This document shows, piece by piece, positions 41,233-52,430 of a DNA stretch of 64,000 nt (position 1 is its first letter; the number at the start of each line of letters is the position of its first letter). Below the pieces are notes generated by a model. It saw nothing but the letters and a program-made list of their open reading frames with translations, was not told where the DNA came from and did no database searches. The stretch lies in NCBI GenBank assembly GCA_041060555.1, contig JBEUDS010000012.1; one strand, 5' to 3'. The DNA comes from CAUJIW01 sp963205175 (GTDB lineage: Bacteria > Pseudomonadota > Alphaproteobacteria > Sphingomonadales > Sphingomonadaceae). The translations under genes were made by a program, and so were the position numbers.

Positions 41233-42615
41233 GTGAGTGTCACCACCCCCAATGCCCGCAAGGTCCTGATCAAGACCTTCGGCTGCCAGATGAACGTCTA
41301 TGACTCCGAGCGCATGGGCGAACTGCTGGACAAGGAGGGCTATGTCGCCACCAACGAGGCCGGCGAGGCCGATCTCGTCATCCTCAACACCTGCCATATC
41401 CGTGAAAAGGCCGCCGAGAAGGTCTACTCCGAAGTCGGCCGGCTGCGGCGTGTCGCCGACGAGCGCCGGGCGCACGGTCGCGAGACGCTGATCGCGGTGG
41501 CCGGCTGCGTCGCCCAGGCGGAGGGCGCCGAGATCATCCGCCGGGCCGGTGCCGTCAACATGGTGTTCGGCCCGCAGACCTATCACCGGCTGCCCGACAT
41601 GCTGGCGCGCGCCCGCGAGGCTCAGGCCCAGGGCCAGACGCCGCGCGTGCTCGACACCGACTTTCCGGTCGAGGAGAAGTTCGACCATATGCCCAAGGGC
41701 CGCGTCAGTGCCGGCCCCGCCGCCTTCGTCACCGTGCAGGAAGGCTGCGACAAGTTCTGCACCTTCTGTGTCGTCCCCTATACGCGGGGGGCGGAGATCT
41801 CCCGTCCGCTGGCGGCGATCGAGGGTGAGACGCGCGACCTCGTGGCCCAGGGCGTGCGCGAGGTGACGCTGCTCGGCCAGAACGTCAACGCCTACCATGG
41901 CGACGATGGCAGGGGCGCCGCGGCCGACCTGCCGGGGCTGATTCGCCGACTGGCCGCCATCGAGGGGCTGGCGCGTATCCGTTACACCACCTCGCACCCG
42001 CGTGACATGACCGACGCGCTGATCATGGCCCACGGCGAGGTGGACAAGCTGATGCCCTACCTTCACCTGCCGGTGCAGGCCGGGTCGGACCGGGTGCTGG
42101 CGGCGATGAACCGCAAGCACACCGCCGAGAGTTATCTGGCCATCATCGAGCGTTTGCGCGCCGCGCGGCCCGATCTCGCGCTGTCGGGTGACTTCATCGT
42201 CGGCTTCCCTGGCGAGACGGAAGAGGATTTCCGCCAGACGCTGGCGCTGGTCGAGGCGGTGGGCTACGCCCAGGCCTATTCCTTCAAATACTCCCCCCGC
42301 CCCGGCACGCCGGCGGCCGAAATGGCCGATCAGGTGCCGGAAGACGAAAAGGCCGATCGTCTGGCGCGGTTGCAGGATCTGCTCAACCGCCAGCAGCTGG
42401 CGTTCAACCAGCGCAGCGTCGGGCGGACCATGCCGGTGCTGTTCGAGCGCGCCGGCCGTCGCCCTGGCCAGCTCATCGGCCGTTCGCCCTACATGCAGTC
42501 GGTGCATGTGGAAGCCGCCGACCTGAGGATCGGCGACATCAGGGCGTGTGAAATTTTGGCGGCGGGGGCAAATAGCCTGCACGGAGCACTGGCGGAACGC
42601 TCGCAAGCGGCTTAA
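41233..42615 (+). CDS. miaB: tRNA-2-methylthio-N6-dimethylallyladenosine synthase MiaB
   Basis: MiaB (460 aa) is a radical-SAM methylthiotransferase. The auxiliary cluster cysteines are in KTFGCQMN (18), LNTCHIREKA (54) and AGCVAQ (92), and the radical-SAM motif is EGCDKFCTFCVVPYTRG (172, 176, 179). A TRAM domain follows at the C-terminus. GTG 41233 with GAAGGA upstream is chosen; an earlier GTG at 41155 would add residues from the repeat region. It is transcribed with phoH, 12 bases on. Confidence 0.95.
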   Translation: MSVTTPNARKVLIKTFGCQMNVYDSERMGELLDKEGYVATNEAGEADLVILNTCHIREKAAEKVYSEVGRLRRVADERRAHGRETLIAVAGCVAQAEGAEIIRRAGAVNMVFGPQTYHRLPDMLARAREAQAQGQTPRVLDTDFPVEEKFDHMPKGRVSAGPAAFVTVQEGCDKFCTFCVVPYTRGAEISRPLAAIEGETRDLVAQGVREVTLLGQNVNAYHGDDGRGAAADLPGLIRRLAAIEGLARIRYTTSHPRDMTDALIMAHGEVDKLMPYLHLPVQAGSDRVLAAMNRKHTAESYLAIIERLRAARPDLALSGDFIVGFPGETEEDFRQTLALVEAVGYAQAYSFKYSPRPGTPAAEMADQVPEDEKADRLARLQDLLNRQQLAFNQRSVGRTMPVLFERAGRRPGQLIGRSPYMQSVHVEAADLRIGDIRACEILAAGANSLHGALAERSQAA

Positions 42616-42627
42616 GCTTGCGCCTGC

Positions 42628-43645
<1,018 letters not shown>

Positions 43646-43659
<14 letters not shown>

Positions 43660-44185
43660 TGTCGGCCTGGAGGCCGGCGACTGGCCGGGAGCCGTTGACT
43701 GGGCGGCGCTGGCCGAGGCGGCGGCGCGCGCGGCGATCGCCGCCACCCCGTGTGCCGGGCTGCTGACATCGCCGCTGGTGGTGGAACTGTCTTGCCGGCT
43801 CACCGACGATGCCGAGGTGCAGGCCCTCAACCGTGACTATCGCGGCAAGGACGCGGCCACCAACGTGCTGTCCTTTCCGCTGGTCGAACCCGATCTGCTG
43901 GACGCGCTTGCCGACCCGGCGAACACCGCCGACGGGGGGGATGGCGAACTGCTGCTGGGCGATGTCGTGCTGGCGGCCGGGACCTGCGCGCGCGAGGCGC
44001 GGGCCCAGGGCAAGACGCTCGCCGATCACGTGACACATCTCGTTGTGCATGGCGTGCTGCATTTGCTAGGGTACGACCATCTGGAAGAACAACACGCGGA
44101 AGCAATGGAAGCGCTGGAAACATCGATTCTCGCCGGGCTCGGCATTGCCGATCCCTATGCCAACGGCTCTATCGGCCATGACTGA
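43646..44185 (+). CDS. ybeY: Endoribonuclease YbeY
   Basis: YbeY (179 aa) has the zinc site HLVVHGVLHLLGYDH and the RNA-binding NRDYRGKDAATNVLSFPLVEP. It acts in 16S rRNA maturation and ribosome quality control. The ATG at 43646 overlaps phoH; its end overlaps corC by 8 bases, so phoH-ybeY-corC-lnt is a tight operon. Confidence 0.95.
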
Positions 44186-45086
44186 GTCCGCGGCCTCGTC
44201 GTCTACGGACCCTCATAGTCGTCTCGTCGCGCGTCTGCTCAACGCCGTGCAACAGCTGCTGCCGCGTCGAGCGTCTGACGCGACGCTGCGCCAGAGCCTT
44301 GAGGATGTGATCGAGGAGCATGAAGCCGCGCCGCAGGCGGATGACCTGTCGGCGGTCGAGCGCACCATGCTGCGCAACCTGCTGAGCTACGGCGAACTCA
44401 GGGTCGATGACGTGACGGTGCCGCGCACCGACATCGTCGCCTTTGACGCTTCGGGCAGTTTTGAGGAACTGGCCCGGTTATTTGCCGAGGCCGGACACTC
44501 CCGCCTGCCCGTCTATCGCGAGAGCCTGGACGCGGTGATTGGCATGGTCCACGTCAAGGATGTCTACCAGCATCTGGTCCGACCGGACCCCAAGGGGCCG
44601 CCACGTATCGACAAGCTGCTGCGTTCGGTACTGTTCGTACCGCCATCGATGCGGGTGCTGGACCTGCTGGCACGCATGCGCGCCAGTCGCACCCACATGG
44701 CGATTGTCGTCGATGAGTATGGCGGGACAGACGGCCTTGCCACCATCGAGGATCTGGTGGAACAAATCATCGGCGAAATCGAGGACGAGCACGACGAGGC
44801 CGAGGCCAGCCTGCTCAAGCGGTTGCCCAACGGTCTCTACGATGCTGACGCCCGCCTGCCGCTGACGGAACTGGAGGCAGAGTTAAAGTCCGATTTCCTG
44901 TCGGAGGATGACGACAGCGAGGTCGACACCGTCGGCGGGCTCATTTTCATGCTCGCCGGCCGGGTGCCGGTGATCGGCGAGAGCATCGACCATCCCAGCG
45001 GGTTCCGTTTTGAGATCCTCGATGGCGAGCCCCGGCGGGTGACAAGGGTTCGCGTGCATCCGCCCGAGCTATCCGCGGGCGCCTGA
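44178..45086 (+). CDS. corC: CorC/HlyC-family CBS-domain protein
   Basis: This 302-aa protein has two CBS domains (VTVPRTDIVAFDASGSFEELARLFAEAGHSRLPVYRESLDAVIGMVHVKDVY and VLDLLARMRASRTHMAIVVDEYGGTDGLATIEDLVEQIIGEIEDEHD) and a CorC_HlyC C-terminal domain. It has no DUF21 membrane part. The family is linked to Mg/Co homeostasis and membrane integrity. Its stop is immediately followed by the lnt start. Confidence 0.93.
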   Translation: MTESAASSSTDPHSRLVARLLNAVQQLLPRRASDATLRQSLEDVIEEHEAAPQADDLSAVERTMLRNLLSYGELRVDDVTVPRTDIVAFDASGSFEELARLFAEAGHSRLPVYRESLDAVIGMVHVKDVYQHLVRPDPKGPPRIDKLLRSVLFVPPSMRVLDLLARMRASRTHMAIVVDEYGGTDGLATIEDLVEQIIGEIEDEHDEAEASLLKRLPNGLYDADARLPLTELEAELKSDFLSEDDDSEVDTVGGLIFMLAGRVPVIGESIDHPSGFRFEILDGEPRRVTRVRVHPPELSAGA

Positions 45087-46793
45087 ATGTCGGGCGAGGA
45101 GCAGGGGGCGTCCGGCAAGGCCGCCGACGACTCGCGGCGCCGCGCGGGCACGGATGACGCCCCAGGCTGGCAACCCAGCCTGCTTGATCAGACTCGTGAC
45201 GCCGGTGATGCCAGCTTGGCATCGGATGGCTGGGGCCGGGCGATACGGATTGCCGGCCTGGTGCCCGCATGGCTGCGTCGGCAGTCCGAGCCTCGCCGTC
45301 GGTGGCTCGGCCTGCTTGCGGGCGCGTTGAGTGCGCTGGCCTTCGCGCCGGTCAACCTGCTGCCGCTGATGCCACTCGCCCTGGCGGTGCTGGTCTGGCT
45401 GATCGACGGCGCGGGGAATCGGCGCGAGGCGGCCCGGCTTGGCTGGTGGTTCAGCTTCGGGCAGCTGGCCACCGGGCTCTACTGGATCGCGCTTTCCTTC
45501 CAGTATCAGTCCGCCATGCCGCCGATGACCGGCGTTGTCGCCGTGATCCTGCTGGCGGGTTTCCTGGCGCTCTATGGCGCCCTGGCGGCCGCCGTGGCGC
45601 ATCGTTTCTGGTCGGCCGGGCCGCTGCGGGTGCTGGTGCTGGCCATCGCCTGGGTGGTCTGCGAGGGCCTGCGCGGTCACCTGTTCACCGGCTTTCCGTG
45701 GAACCTGGTCGGCAATAGCTGGCTGGTGCTGCCGCCGGTCGCGCAGGCAGCCAGCGTTGTGGGCGCCTATGGCCTGTCGTTCCTGATGGTGCTGGCGGGT
45801 GGCGCCGTTGCCCTGCTGGCCGATGGCCGGGCGGCGTCGCTGCGGGCTGCCCGGTTGATCGGCCTCCTGCTGCTCGCGGTGGCGATGGCCGGCGCCTGGC
45901 GCCTGCTCAGCCCGGCGCCGCCACCGGCGGGTGTACCCTTGTACATCATCCAGGCGAATATCGCGCAGGACATCAAATGGGATGCGTCGGACCCGCGCCG
46001 CAATCTGCGCGAGCACCTTGAACTGAGCGATGCCGCCATGGCCCCTGGCGCCCCCGGACTGGTCATCTGGCCCGAGACGGCCATTCCGAATATCGTCGAG
46101 GAGGAACTGAGCACCCGGTACCTCATCGCCCGCCATGTCAGCGACGGCAGCCTGGTGCTGATGGGCGGCCTGAGGGTCGATCGCACCGCCGACGGGCTGG
46201 CGGAGGCGGTGCGCAACAGCCTGCTGGTGATCGACCCCGAGGGACGGATTCAGGGCAGTTACGACAAGGCACATCTTGTGCCGTTCGGTGAATACCTGCC
46301 TTTCCGGTCGCTCCTGGAGGCGATCGGCATCGCCCGGCTGGCGCCCGGCGACATCGATTTCGTCGCCGGTCCCGGTGCCCGCACGCTGGCACTGCCGGGC
46401 TATCCCGCCGTCGGGCCGATGATCTGCTACGAAGCGATCTTTCCCGGCGCGGTCGCGGATCGTGACCACCGGCCGGACTGGCTGCTCAATGTCTCCAACG
46501 ACGCCTGGTTTGGTCTGTCCGCCGGCCCCCATCAGCATCTGGCGAGCGCCCGCCTGCGCGCCATCGAGGAAGGGTTGCCGCTGGTGCGCTCCACTCCCAC
46601 CGGCATTTCGGCGGTCATCGATGCCAAGGGCCGGCTGACCGCCCATCTGGGTCTTGGCGAGCGGGGCGTGCTGAAGGGCGTACTGCCGGGCGCGCTGCCG
46701 GCCACGCTCTACAGCCGTTTCAGCGACTGGCCGCTGCTGATCCTGCTCACCCTGACGAGTGTCGTTGTTGTCATTGTTCGCCGTCGAAATTAG
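45087..46793 (+). CDS. lnt: Apolipoprotein N-acyltransferase
   Basis: Lnt (568 aa) has membrane segments between residues about 73 and 280 and a periplasmic nitrilase-like domain. The catalytic triad is Glu in VIWPETAIPN, Lys in YDKAHLVPFGEYLPF and Cys in PMICYEAIFPGA. It adds the third acyl chain to lipoproteins. An unusual 65-residue polar leader precedes the first membrane segment; a later start is possible, but the ATG adjoining corC is favoured by coupling. Confidence 0.94.
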   Translation: MSGEEQGASGKAADDSRRRAGTDDAPGWQPSLLDQTRDAGDASLASDGWGRAIRIAGLVPAWLRRQSEPRRRWLGLLAGALSALAFAPVNLLPLMPLALAVLVWLIDGAGNRREAARLGWWFSFGQLATGLYWIALSFQYQSAMPPMTGVVAVILLAGFLALYGALAAAVAHRFWSAGPLRVLVLAIAWVVCEGLRGHLFTGFPWNLVGNSWLVLPPVAQAASVVGAYGLSFLMVLAGGAVALLADGRAASLRAARLIGLLLLAVAMAGAWRLLSPAPPPAGVPLYIIQANIAQDIKWDASDPRRNLREHLELSDAAMAPGAPGLVIWPETAIPNIVEEELSTRYLIARHVSDGSLVLMGGLRVDRTADGLAEAVRNSLLVIDPEGRIQGSYDKAHLVPFGEYLPFRSLLEAIGIARLAPGDIDFVAGPGARTLALPGYPAVGPMICYEAIFPGAVADRDHRPDWLLNVSNDAWFGLSAGPHQHLASARLRAIEEGLPLVRSTPTGISAVIDAKGRLTAHLGLGERGVLKGVLPGALPATLYSRFSDWPLLILLTLTSVVVVIVRRRN

Positions 46794-46899
46794 AACAACA
46801 GCAGATAATTAGACAATATGCAGCGGGTCGCTCACAAATGGCCTTGACGTTCGCCAACTGGTGAAGTCATGTGCGAAAAAATGCAAGGTTCAGAGAGAC

Positions 46900-47310
46900 A
46901 TGACGGACACGCCGCATCCCATTGACACCTATGTCGGTTCTCGTCTGCGTGCCCGCCGTCGGTTGCTGGGCATCACCCAGGAAAAACTGGGTGACGCGCT
47001 CGACCTGACGTTTCAGCAGGTGCAGAAGTACGAGCGCGGCAGCAACCGCATCAGTGCCAGCCGTCTGTTCGAGCTGTCGAAGATTCTCAACGTGCCCATC
47101 ACCTATTTCTTCGAGGGCGCGGAGGCCGCCACCGGCCTCGGCCTTACCGGACTGGCCGATGGCGGCCAGGATCCCTTCGAGGCGGAACAGCTGTCCTCGC
47201 GCGAGACCCAGGATCTGCTCCGCTTCTATTACCGGATTGCCGACCCCAAGGTCCGCAAGAAGATGATCGACTTTCTGAAAAGCCTCGGGCCCGACGCCAA
47301 CGGCGATTGA
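46900..47310 (+). CDS. XRE-family helix-turn-helix regulator
   Basis: This 136-aa protein has an N-terminal HTH (VGSRLRARRRLLGITQEKLGDALDLTFQQVQKYERGSNRISASRLFELSKILNVPITYFFEG) and a helical C-terminal part (SRETQDLLRFYYRIADPKVRKKMIDFLKSL). Orthologues sit before metK throughout alphaproteobacteria; the Brucella/Caulobacter-type members affect stress and cell-cycle functions. ATG 46900, after AGAGA, matches the conserved start. The 106-base leader is AT-rich. Confidence 0.9.
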   Translation: MTDTPHPIDTYVGSRLRARRRLLGITQEKLGDALDLTFQQVQKYERGSNRISASRLFELSKILNVPITYFFEGAEAATGLGLTGLADGGQDPFEAEQLSSRETQDLLRFYYRIADPKVRKKMIDFLKSLGPDANGD

Positions 47311-47448
47311 ACGCTGGCAGGCGCTTCCGTTTCCAATCTCCATTCCGGCTGCCCGTCACCCTGTGCCGGGAGTTGTTGTCGTGCCCGGTGGCTTGTCTTG
47401 TCCCGGACGCGCGGGGGTGACGCGCGTCGTCGTGCACTGGACTTAAAG

Positions 47449-47468
47449 ACATAAAGATGACTTTATGT
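47449..47468. promoter_or_regulatory. Palindromic operator upstream of metK
   Basis: ACATAAAG-ATGA-CTTTATGT is a perfect 8-bp dyad in AT-rich sequence 67 bases before the metK start. A similar half (CTTAAAGA) precedes it. From memory, ATAAAG/CTTTAT-type dyads are operators of ArsR-family regulators of the SAM cycle (SahR/SamR) in proteobacteria; this identity is not certain. The DNA between the XRE gene and metK also contains a GACGCGC/GCGCGTC hairpin at 47406-47428. Confidence 0.5.
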
Positions 47469-47535
47469 TCTCTTGCCTTTGCCGGCCGGCTGGGTTAAGG
47501 CTCTAGTTCCTCCGAGTTGCAGGGACTGAACAAGC

Positions 47536-48735
<1,200 letters not shown>

Positions 48736-48798
48736 GCGTCTCGACCGGTCGTACGCAAGACTGGCCTAAACCGCCCCGAGCGTGTAAGCGCGGCCGCC

Positions 48799-49539
48799 AT
48801 GACCGATGAACAGACCCGTGACGAGACCGCCGGTGCTGGCCGGCGCCCCTCCGACCCGACGACGCTGAAACGGCTCTACGGCCGGCAGAAGGGCTTCAAG
48901 CTGCGCGACCGCCAGCAGCGACTGCTTGACGAGTTGCTGCCGCGCGTCGCCGTCCCCCTGCCGCCGTCAGGCCGGGCGCTTGATCCCGCCGCCCTGTTCG
49001 GCGCGCCGACCGCCGATCTGTGGCTGGAGATCGGCTTCGGCAAGGGCGAGCACATGGCGACGCTGGCCGCCCGCCACCCCGACATCGGCTTCATCGGCTG
49101 CGAGCCGTTCCTCACCGGCGTCGTCGGTGCGTTGGGCCACATCGAGGATCAGCGGCTGGGCAACATCCGCCTGCACATGGGGGACGCCCTGGCGGTGCTG
49201 GCGGCCCTGCCGGACGCCAGCCTGGGCCGGGTGTTCCTGCTCCACCCCGACCCCTGGCCCAAGGCGCGCCACGCCAAGCGGCGCTTCGTCAACCCCGGCC
49301 CGCTGGACCTGATCGCCGCCAAGCTGCGGCCCGGCGGCGAGTTCCGCGTCGCCACCGACCACCCCACCTACATGGCGTGGACGGTAATGCAGATGGACCA
49401 TCGGCGCGACTTCGACTGGCTGGCCGAGCAGCCGGACGACTGGCGTGTCCGCCCCGACGATTGGCCCGCCACCCGCTACGGCCAGTGGGCCGAGAGCGAG
49501 GGCCGTCCGATCTGGTATTTCCGCTACCGGCGGGCGTGA
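48799..49539 (+). CDS. trmB: tRNA (guanine-N7-)-methyltransferase
   Basis: TrmB (246 aa) methylates G46 in tRNA variable loops. Evidence is LEIGFGKGEHMATLAARHPDIGFIGCEPF (SAM site), VFLLHPDPWPKARHAKRRFVNPGPLDLIAAKLRPGGEFRVATDHPTYMAW and the terminal GRPIWYFRY. It has a short polar N-terminal extension. It follows metK by 63 bases; orthologues occupy the same place in related genomes. Confidence 0.95.
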   Translation: MTDEQTRDETAGAGRRPSDPTTLKRLYGRQKGFKLRDRQQRLLDELLPRVAVPLPPSGRALDPAALFGAPTADLWLEIGFGKGEHMATLAARHPDIGFIGCEPFLTGVVGALGHIEDQRLGNIRLHMGDALAVLAALPDASLGRVFLLHPDPWPKARHAKRRFVNPGPLDLIAAKLRPGGEFRVATDHPTYMAWTVMQMDHRRDFDWLAEQPDDWRVRPDDWPATRYGQWAESEGRPIWYFRYRRA

Positions 49540-49713
49540 GCGGCGCGCGCGGGCTGTACGTCAGATCGCTCCCTTGCAATTGTGCCGCCGCGCAGGTATA
49601 GCGCTTGACAATCTTCCACATGGTCAGCCTTGCGGAAGTCGCCACGAAGTCTCGCGGCGGCGCCAGCCGGGTTTGTCCATGCGGGGTTTCGATCCTTCGC
49701 ATTGGAGCTGCCG

Positions 49714-50208
49714 TTGGCGGACATCGCGCGCCTCACCGCACTCATCGAGCCCATCGTCACCCGACTGGGCTACGAGCTGGTGCGCGTCAGTTTCGGCGGC
49801 GGCGAGAAGCGGGCGGTGCTGCAGGTGATGGCGGAGCGGCCGGAGACCGGCCAGCTGGTGATCGAGGACTGCGAGGCGATCAGCCGGGCGATTTCCGACA
49901 TGCTCGATATCGAGGATCCGATCGAAGGCGAGTATCGCCTGGAAGTCTCCTCGCCGGGTATCGACCGGCCGCTGACCCGGCCGAAGGATTATGTCAACTG
50001 GGCCGGCCACGAGGTGCGGATCACGCTGGCGACCCCGGTCGAGGGGCGCAAGCGGCTGGTGGGTGTGATCCGGGGGCTTGCCGGCGACCAGCTCACCGTC
50101 GCCACCGAGGCCGGCGATTTCACCGTGCCACTCAGCGCCATCGCCGGCGCCAAGCTGGTGCTTACCGATGCACTCATCCGGGCCACCGCGCCCGCCAGAC
50201 CCGAATAA
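49714..50208 (+). CDS. rimP: Ribosome maturation factor RimP
   Basis: RimP (164 aa) acts in 30S assembly: VTRLGYELVRVSFGGGEKRAVLQVMAERPETGQLVIEDCEAISRAISDMLDIEDPIEGEYRLEVSSPGIDRPLTRPKDY is typical. The likely start is TTG 49714 (MADIARLTALIEP), with GGAG 6 bases upstream; a longer frame from TTG 49630 has no such site. It begins the rimP-nusA-ylxR-infB operon. Confidence 0.92.
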   Translation: MADIARLTALIEPIVTRLGYELVRVSFGGGEKRAVLQVMAERPETGQLVIEDCEAISRAISDMLDIEDPIEGEYRLEVSSPGIDRPLTRPKDYVNWAGHEVRITLATPVEGRKRLVGVIRGLAGDQLTVATEAGDFTVPLSAIAGAKLVLTDALIRATAPARPE

Positions 50209-50243
50209 GGCCCACCGGCCCACGAGGAGAGGACCGAGGACAC

Positions 50244-51776
50244 ATGGCAACCGCAATCAGCGCCAACAAAATGGAACTGCTCGCCATCGCCGACGCGGTG
50301 GCGCGCGAGAAGTCGATCGACAAGGGTGTCGTGCTTGAGGCGATGGAGGAGGCGATCCAGCGCGCCGCCCGTGCCCGCTACGGCTCGGAGAACGACATCC
50401 GCGCCAAGATCGACCCCAAGACCGGCGACATGCGGCTGTGGCGGGTGGTCGAGGTGGTCGAGCTGCCGGAAGACCTGTTCAAGCAGATCTCGGTCGTCGA
50501 TGCCCAGTCGCGCAAGCCTGGTGCCGTGGTCGGTGATTTCATCACTGATCCGTTGCCGCCGCTCGACTTCGGTCGCATCGCCGCCCAGTCGGCCAAGCAG
50601 GTGATCGTGCAGAAGGTGCGCGACGCCGAGCGCGACCGCCAGTTCGAGGAGTTCAAGGACCGCGTCGGCGAGGTTATCACCGGCGTCGTCAAACGCGTCG
50701 AGTTCGGCCATGTGGTGGTGGACCTCGGCAAGGCCGAGGGCGTCATCCGCCGTGACCAGCAGATCCCGCGCGAGACGCTGCGCGTCGGCGACCGCGTGCG
50801 GGCCTATATCATGAGTGTGCGCCGCGAGAACCGCGGTCCGCAGATCTTCCTCTCCCGCGCGCATCCGGAGTTCATGAAAAAGCTGTTCGCGCAGGAAGTG
50901 CCGGAGATCTACGACGGCGTCATCGAAATCAAGGCCTGCGCCCGCGATCCGGGCTCGCGTGCCAAGATCGGCGTCATCTCCAACGACGGCTCGATCGATC
51001 CGGTCGGCGCTTGCGTCGGCATGAAGGGCAGCCGCGTGCAGGCGGTGGTGCAGGAATTGCAGGGCGAGAAGATCGACATCATCCCCTGGTCGCCCGATCC
51101 CGCCACCTTCATCGTCAACGCGCTGCAGCCGGCGGAAGTCACCAAGGTCGTGCTCGATGAGGAAGATCGCCGCATCGAGGTGGTGGTCCCCGACGACCAG
51201 CTGAGCCTGGCCATCGGCCGGCGCGGCCAGAACGTCCGCCTGGCCAGCCAGCTGACCGGCTGGACCATCGACATCCTCACCGAGGCCGAGGAATCCGAGC
51301 GTCGCCAGAAGGAATTCAAGGAACGCTCCGAGATGTTCATCAACGAGCTGGACGTCGACGAGACGCTGGCCCAGCTGCTGGTGGCCGAAGGCTTCACCGA
51401 GCTGGAGGAAGTGGCGTTCGTCGAGATCGACGATCTGGCCGGCATCGAGGGACTGGACGAGGATGTCGCCCAGGAACTGCAGAGCCGCGCCCAGGAAGCG
51501 CTGGAGCGCCGGGCCGAGAAGGCGCGCGAGGAGCGCGTGGCGCTGGGCGTCGAGGATGCGCTGGCCGCCATCGACGGGCTGACCGAACCGATGCTCCTGG
51601 TGCTGGGTCAGGCGGGTATCAAGACGCTCGACGATCTGGCCGATCTGGCAACGGACGAGCTGATTGCCAAGAAGGACGGCATCCTGAAGGATTTCGGGCT
51701 GTCGGAGGAGGAGGGCAACCGCATCATCATGGCGGCGCGCGCCCACTGGTTCGAGGGTGAGGGTGAGCAAGGCTGA
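50244..51776 (+). CDS. nusA: Transcription termination/antitermination factor NusA
   Basis: NusA (510 aa) has the N-terminal RNA-polymerase-binding domain (ELLAIADAVAREKSIDKGVVLEAMEEAIQRAARARYG), S1 (GEVITGVVKRVEFGHVVVDLGKAEGVIRRDQ), two KH domains (DPVGACVGMKGSRVQAVVQEL and LSLAIGRRGQNVRLASQLTGW) and two C-terminal helix-hairpin-helix acidic repeats, the alphaproteobacterial long form. It precedes and overlaps ylxR. Confidence 0.97.
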   Translation: MATAISANKMELLAIADAVAREKSIDKGVVLEAMEEAIQRAARARYGSENDIRAKIDPKTGDMRLWRVVEVVELPEDLFKQISVVDAQSRKPGAVVGDFITDPLPPLDFGRIAAQSAKQVIVQKVRDAERDRQFEEFKDRVGEVITGVVKRVEFGHVVVDLGKAEGVIRRDQQIPRETLRVGDRVRAYIMSVRRENRGPQIFLSRAHPEFMKKLFAQEVPEIYDGVIEIKACARDPGSRAKIGVISNDGSIDPVGACVGMKGSRVQAVVQELQGEKIDIIPWSPDPATFIVNALQPAEVTKVVLDEEDRRIEVVVPDDQLSLAIGRRGQNVRLASQLTGWTIDILTEAEESERRQKEFKERSEMFINELDVDETLAQLLVAEGFTELEEVAFVEIDDLAGIEGLDEDVAQELQSRAQEALERRAEKAREERVALGVEDALAAIDGLTEPMLLVLGQAGIKTLDDLADLATDELIAKKDGILKDFGLSEEEGNRIIMAARAHWFEGEGEQG

Positions 51777-52398
51777 GGCGTCAGACGAGTCCATCCGCCG
51801 CTGCATCCTCTCCGGCGAGCGGCATGAGCGCACGGGGCTGATCCGCCTGGCGGTCGGCCCCGACGGCGAGGTCGTCGCCGACCTCGGCAACAAACTGGGC
51901 GGCCGCGGGGCCTGGATCGGCCCCGACCGTCCTGCGCTGGAGACGGCACTGGCCAAGGGACGACTGCGCGGTCAGCTGGCCCGTACGCTGAAGGTGGACG
52001 CCGGGGCGCTGAAACTCGCCGACGACCTGCCCGATCGCATCGCCGCCGGGCTGGCGCAGCGGACGCTCAACCGGCTGGGGCTGGAAAACCGGGCCGGCAA
52101 CCTCACCTTCGGTTTCGACCGGGTGCAGGAAGCGATCCGCGCCGGCCGGGTGTTTGGACTGCTGCATGCCGCCGATGCCGCCGCCGATGGCGCCGGCAAG
52201 CTGGATGGCGGCGTGCGGACCTGGTGCCCGGATGCATGGGTGATGACACTGCCTGTCACACGGGCTGATTTGGGCTTGGCGTTGGGCCGGGATAATATGG
52301 TACACGCTGCGGTCATTGACTCGGGAGCCTCGCGGCGCGTCGCTGAAGACGTGCGCCGTTGGGCTGCGTTTGTTGCCACTCCGGCGACCGGCGACTGA
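51757..52398 (+). CDS. YlxR/DUF448 RNA-binding protein with C-terminal extension
   Basis: This 213-aa protein starts with the YlxR domain (RRCILSGERHERTGLIRLAVGPDGEVVADLGNKLGGRGAWIGPDR), found between nusA and infB in most bacteria, and continues with an L7Ae/L30e-like half (LAQRTLNRLGLENRAGNLTFGFDRVQEAIRAGRVFGLLHAADAAADG), the usual alphaproteobacterial fusion. GTG at 51757 or 51763 could start it; both overlap nusA. It probably binds RNA or ribosomes. Confidence 0.9.
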   Translation: MRVSKAEASDESIRRCILSGERHERTGLIRLAVGPDGEVVADLGNKLGGRGAWIGPDRPALETALAKGRLRGQLARTLKVDAGALKLADDLPDRIAAGLAQRTLNRLGLENRAGNLTFGFDRVQEAIRAGRVFGLLHAADAAADGAGKLDGGVRTWCPDAWVMTLPVTRADLGLALGRDNMVHAAVIDSGASRRVAEDVRRWAAFVATPATGD

Positions 52399-52430
52399 GC
52401 CCGAGGCAGGAAGTTTAGGACGGTTTTTGG

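Noticed and set aside
46844..46857. FixK-like box TTGACGTTCGCCAA before the XRE gene
   Set aside because: One half-site base is wrong and the dyad is poor; a -35-like TTGAC explains the left half as well.
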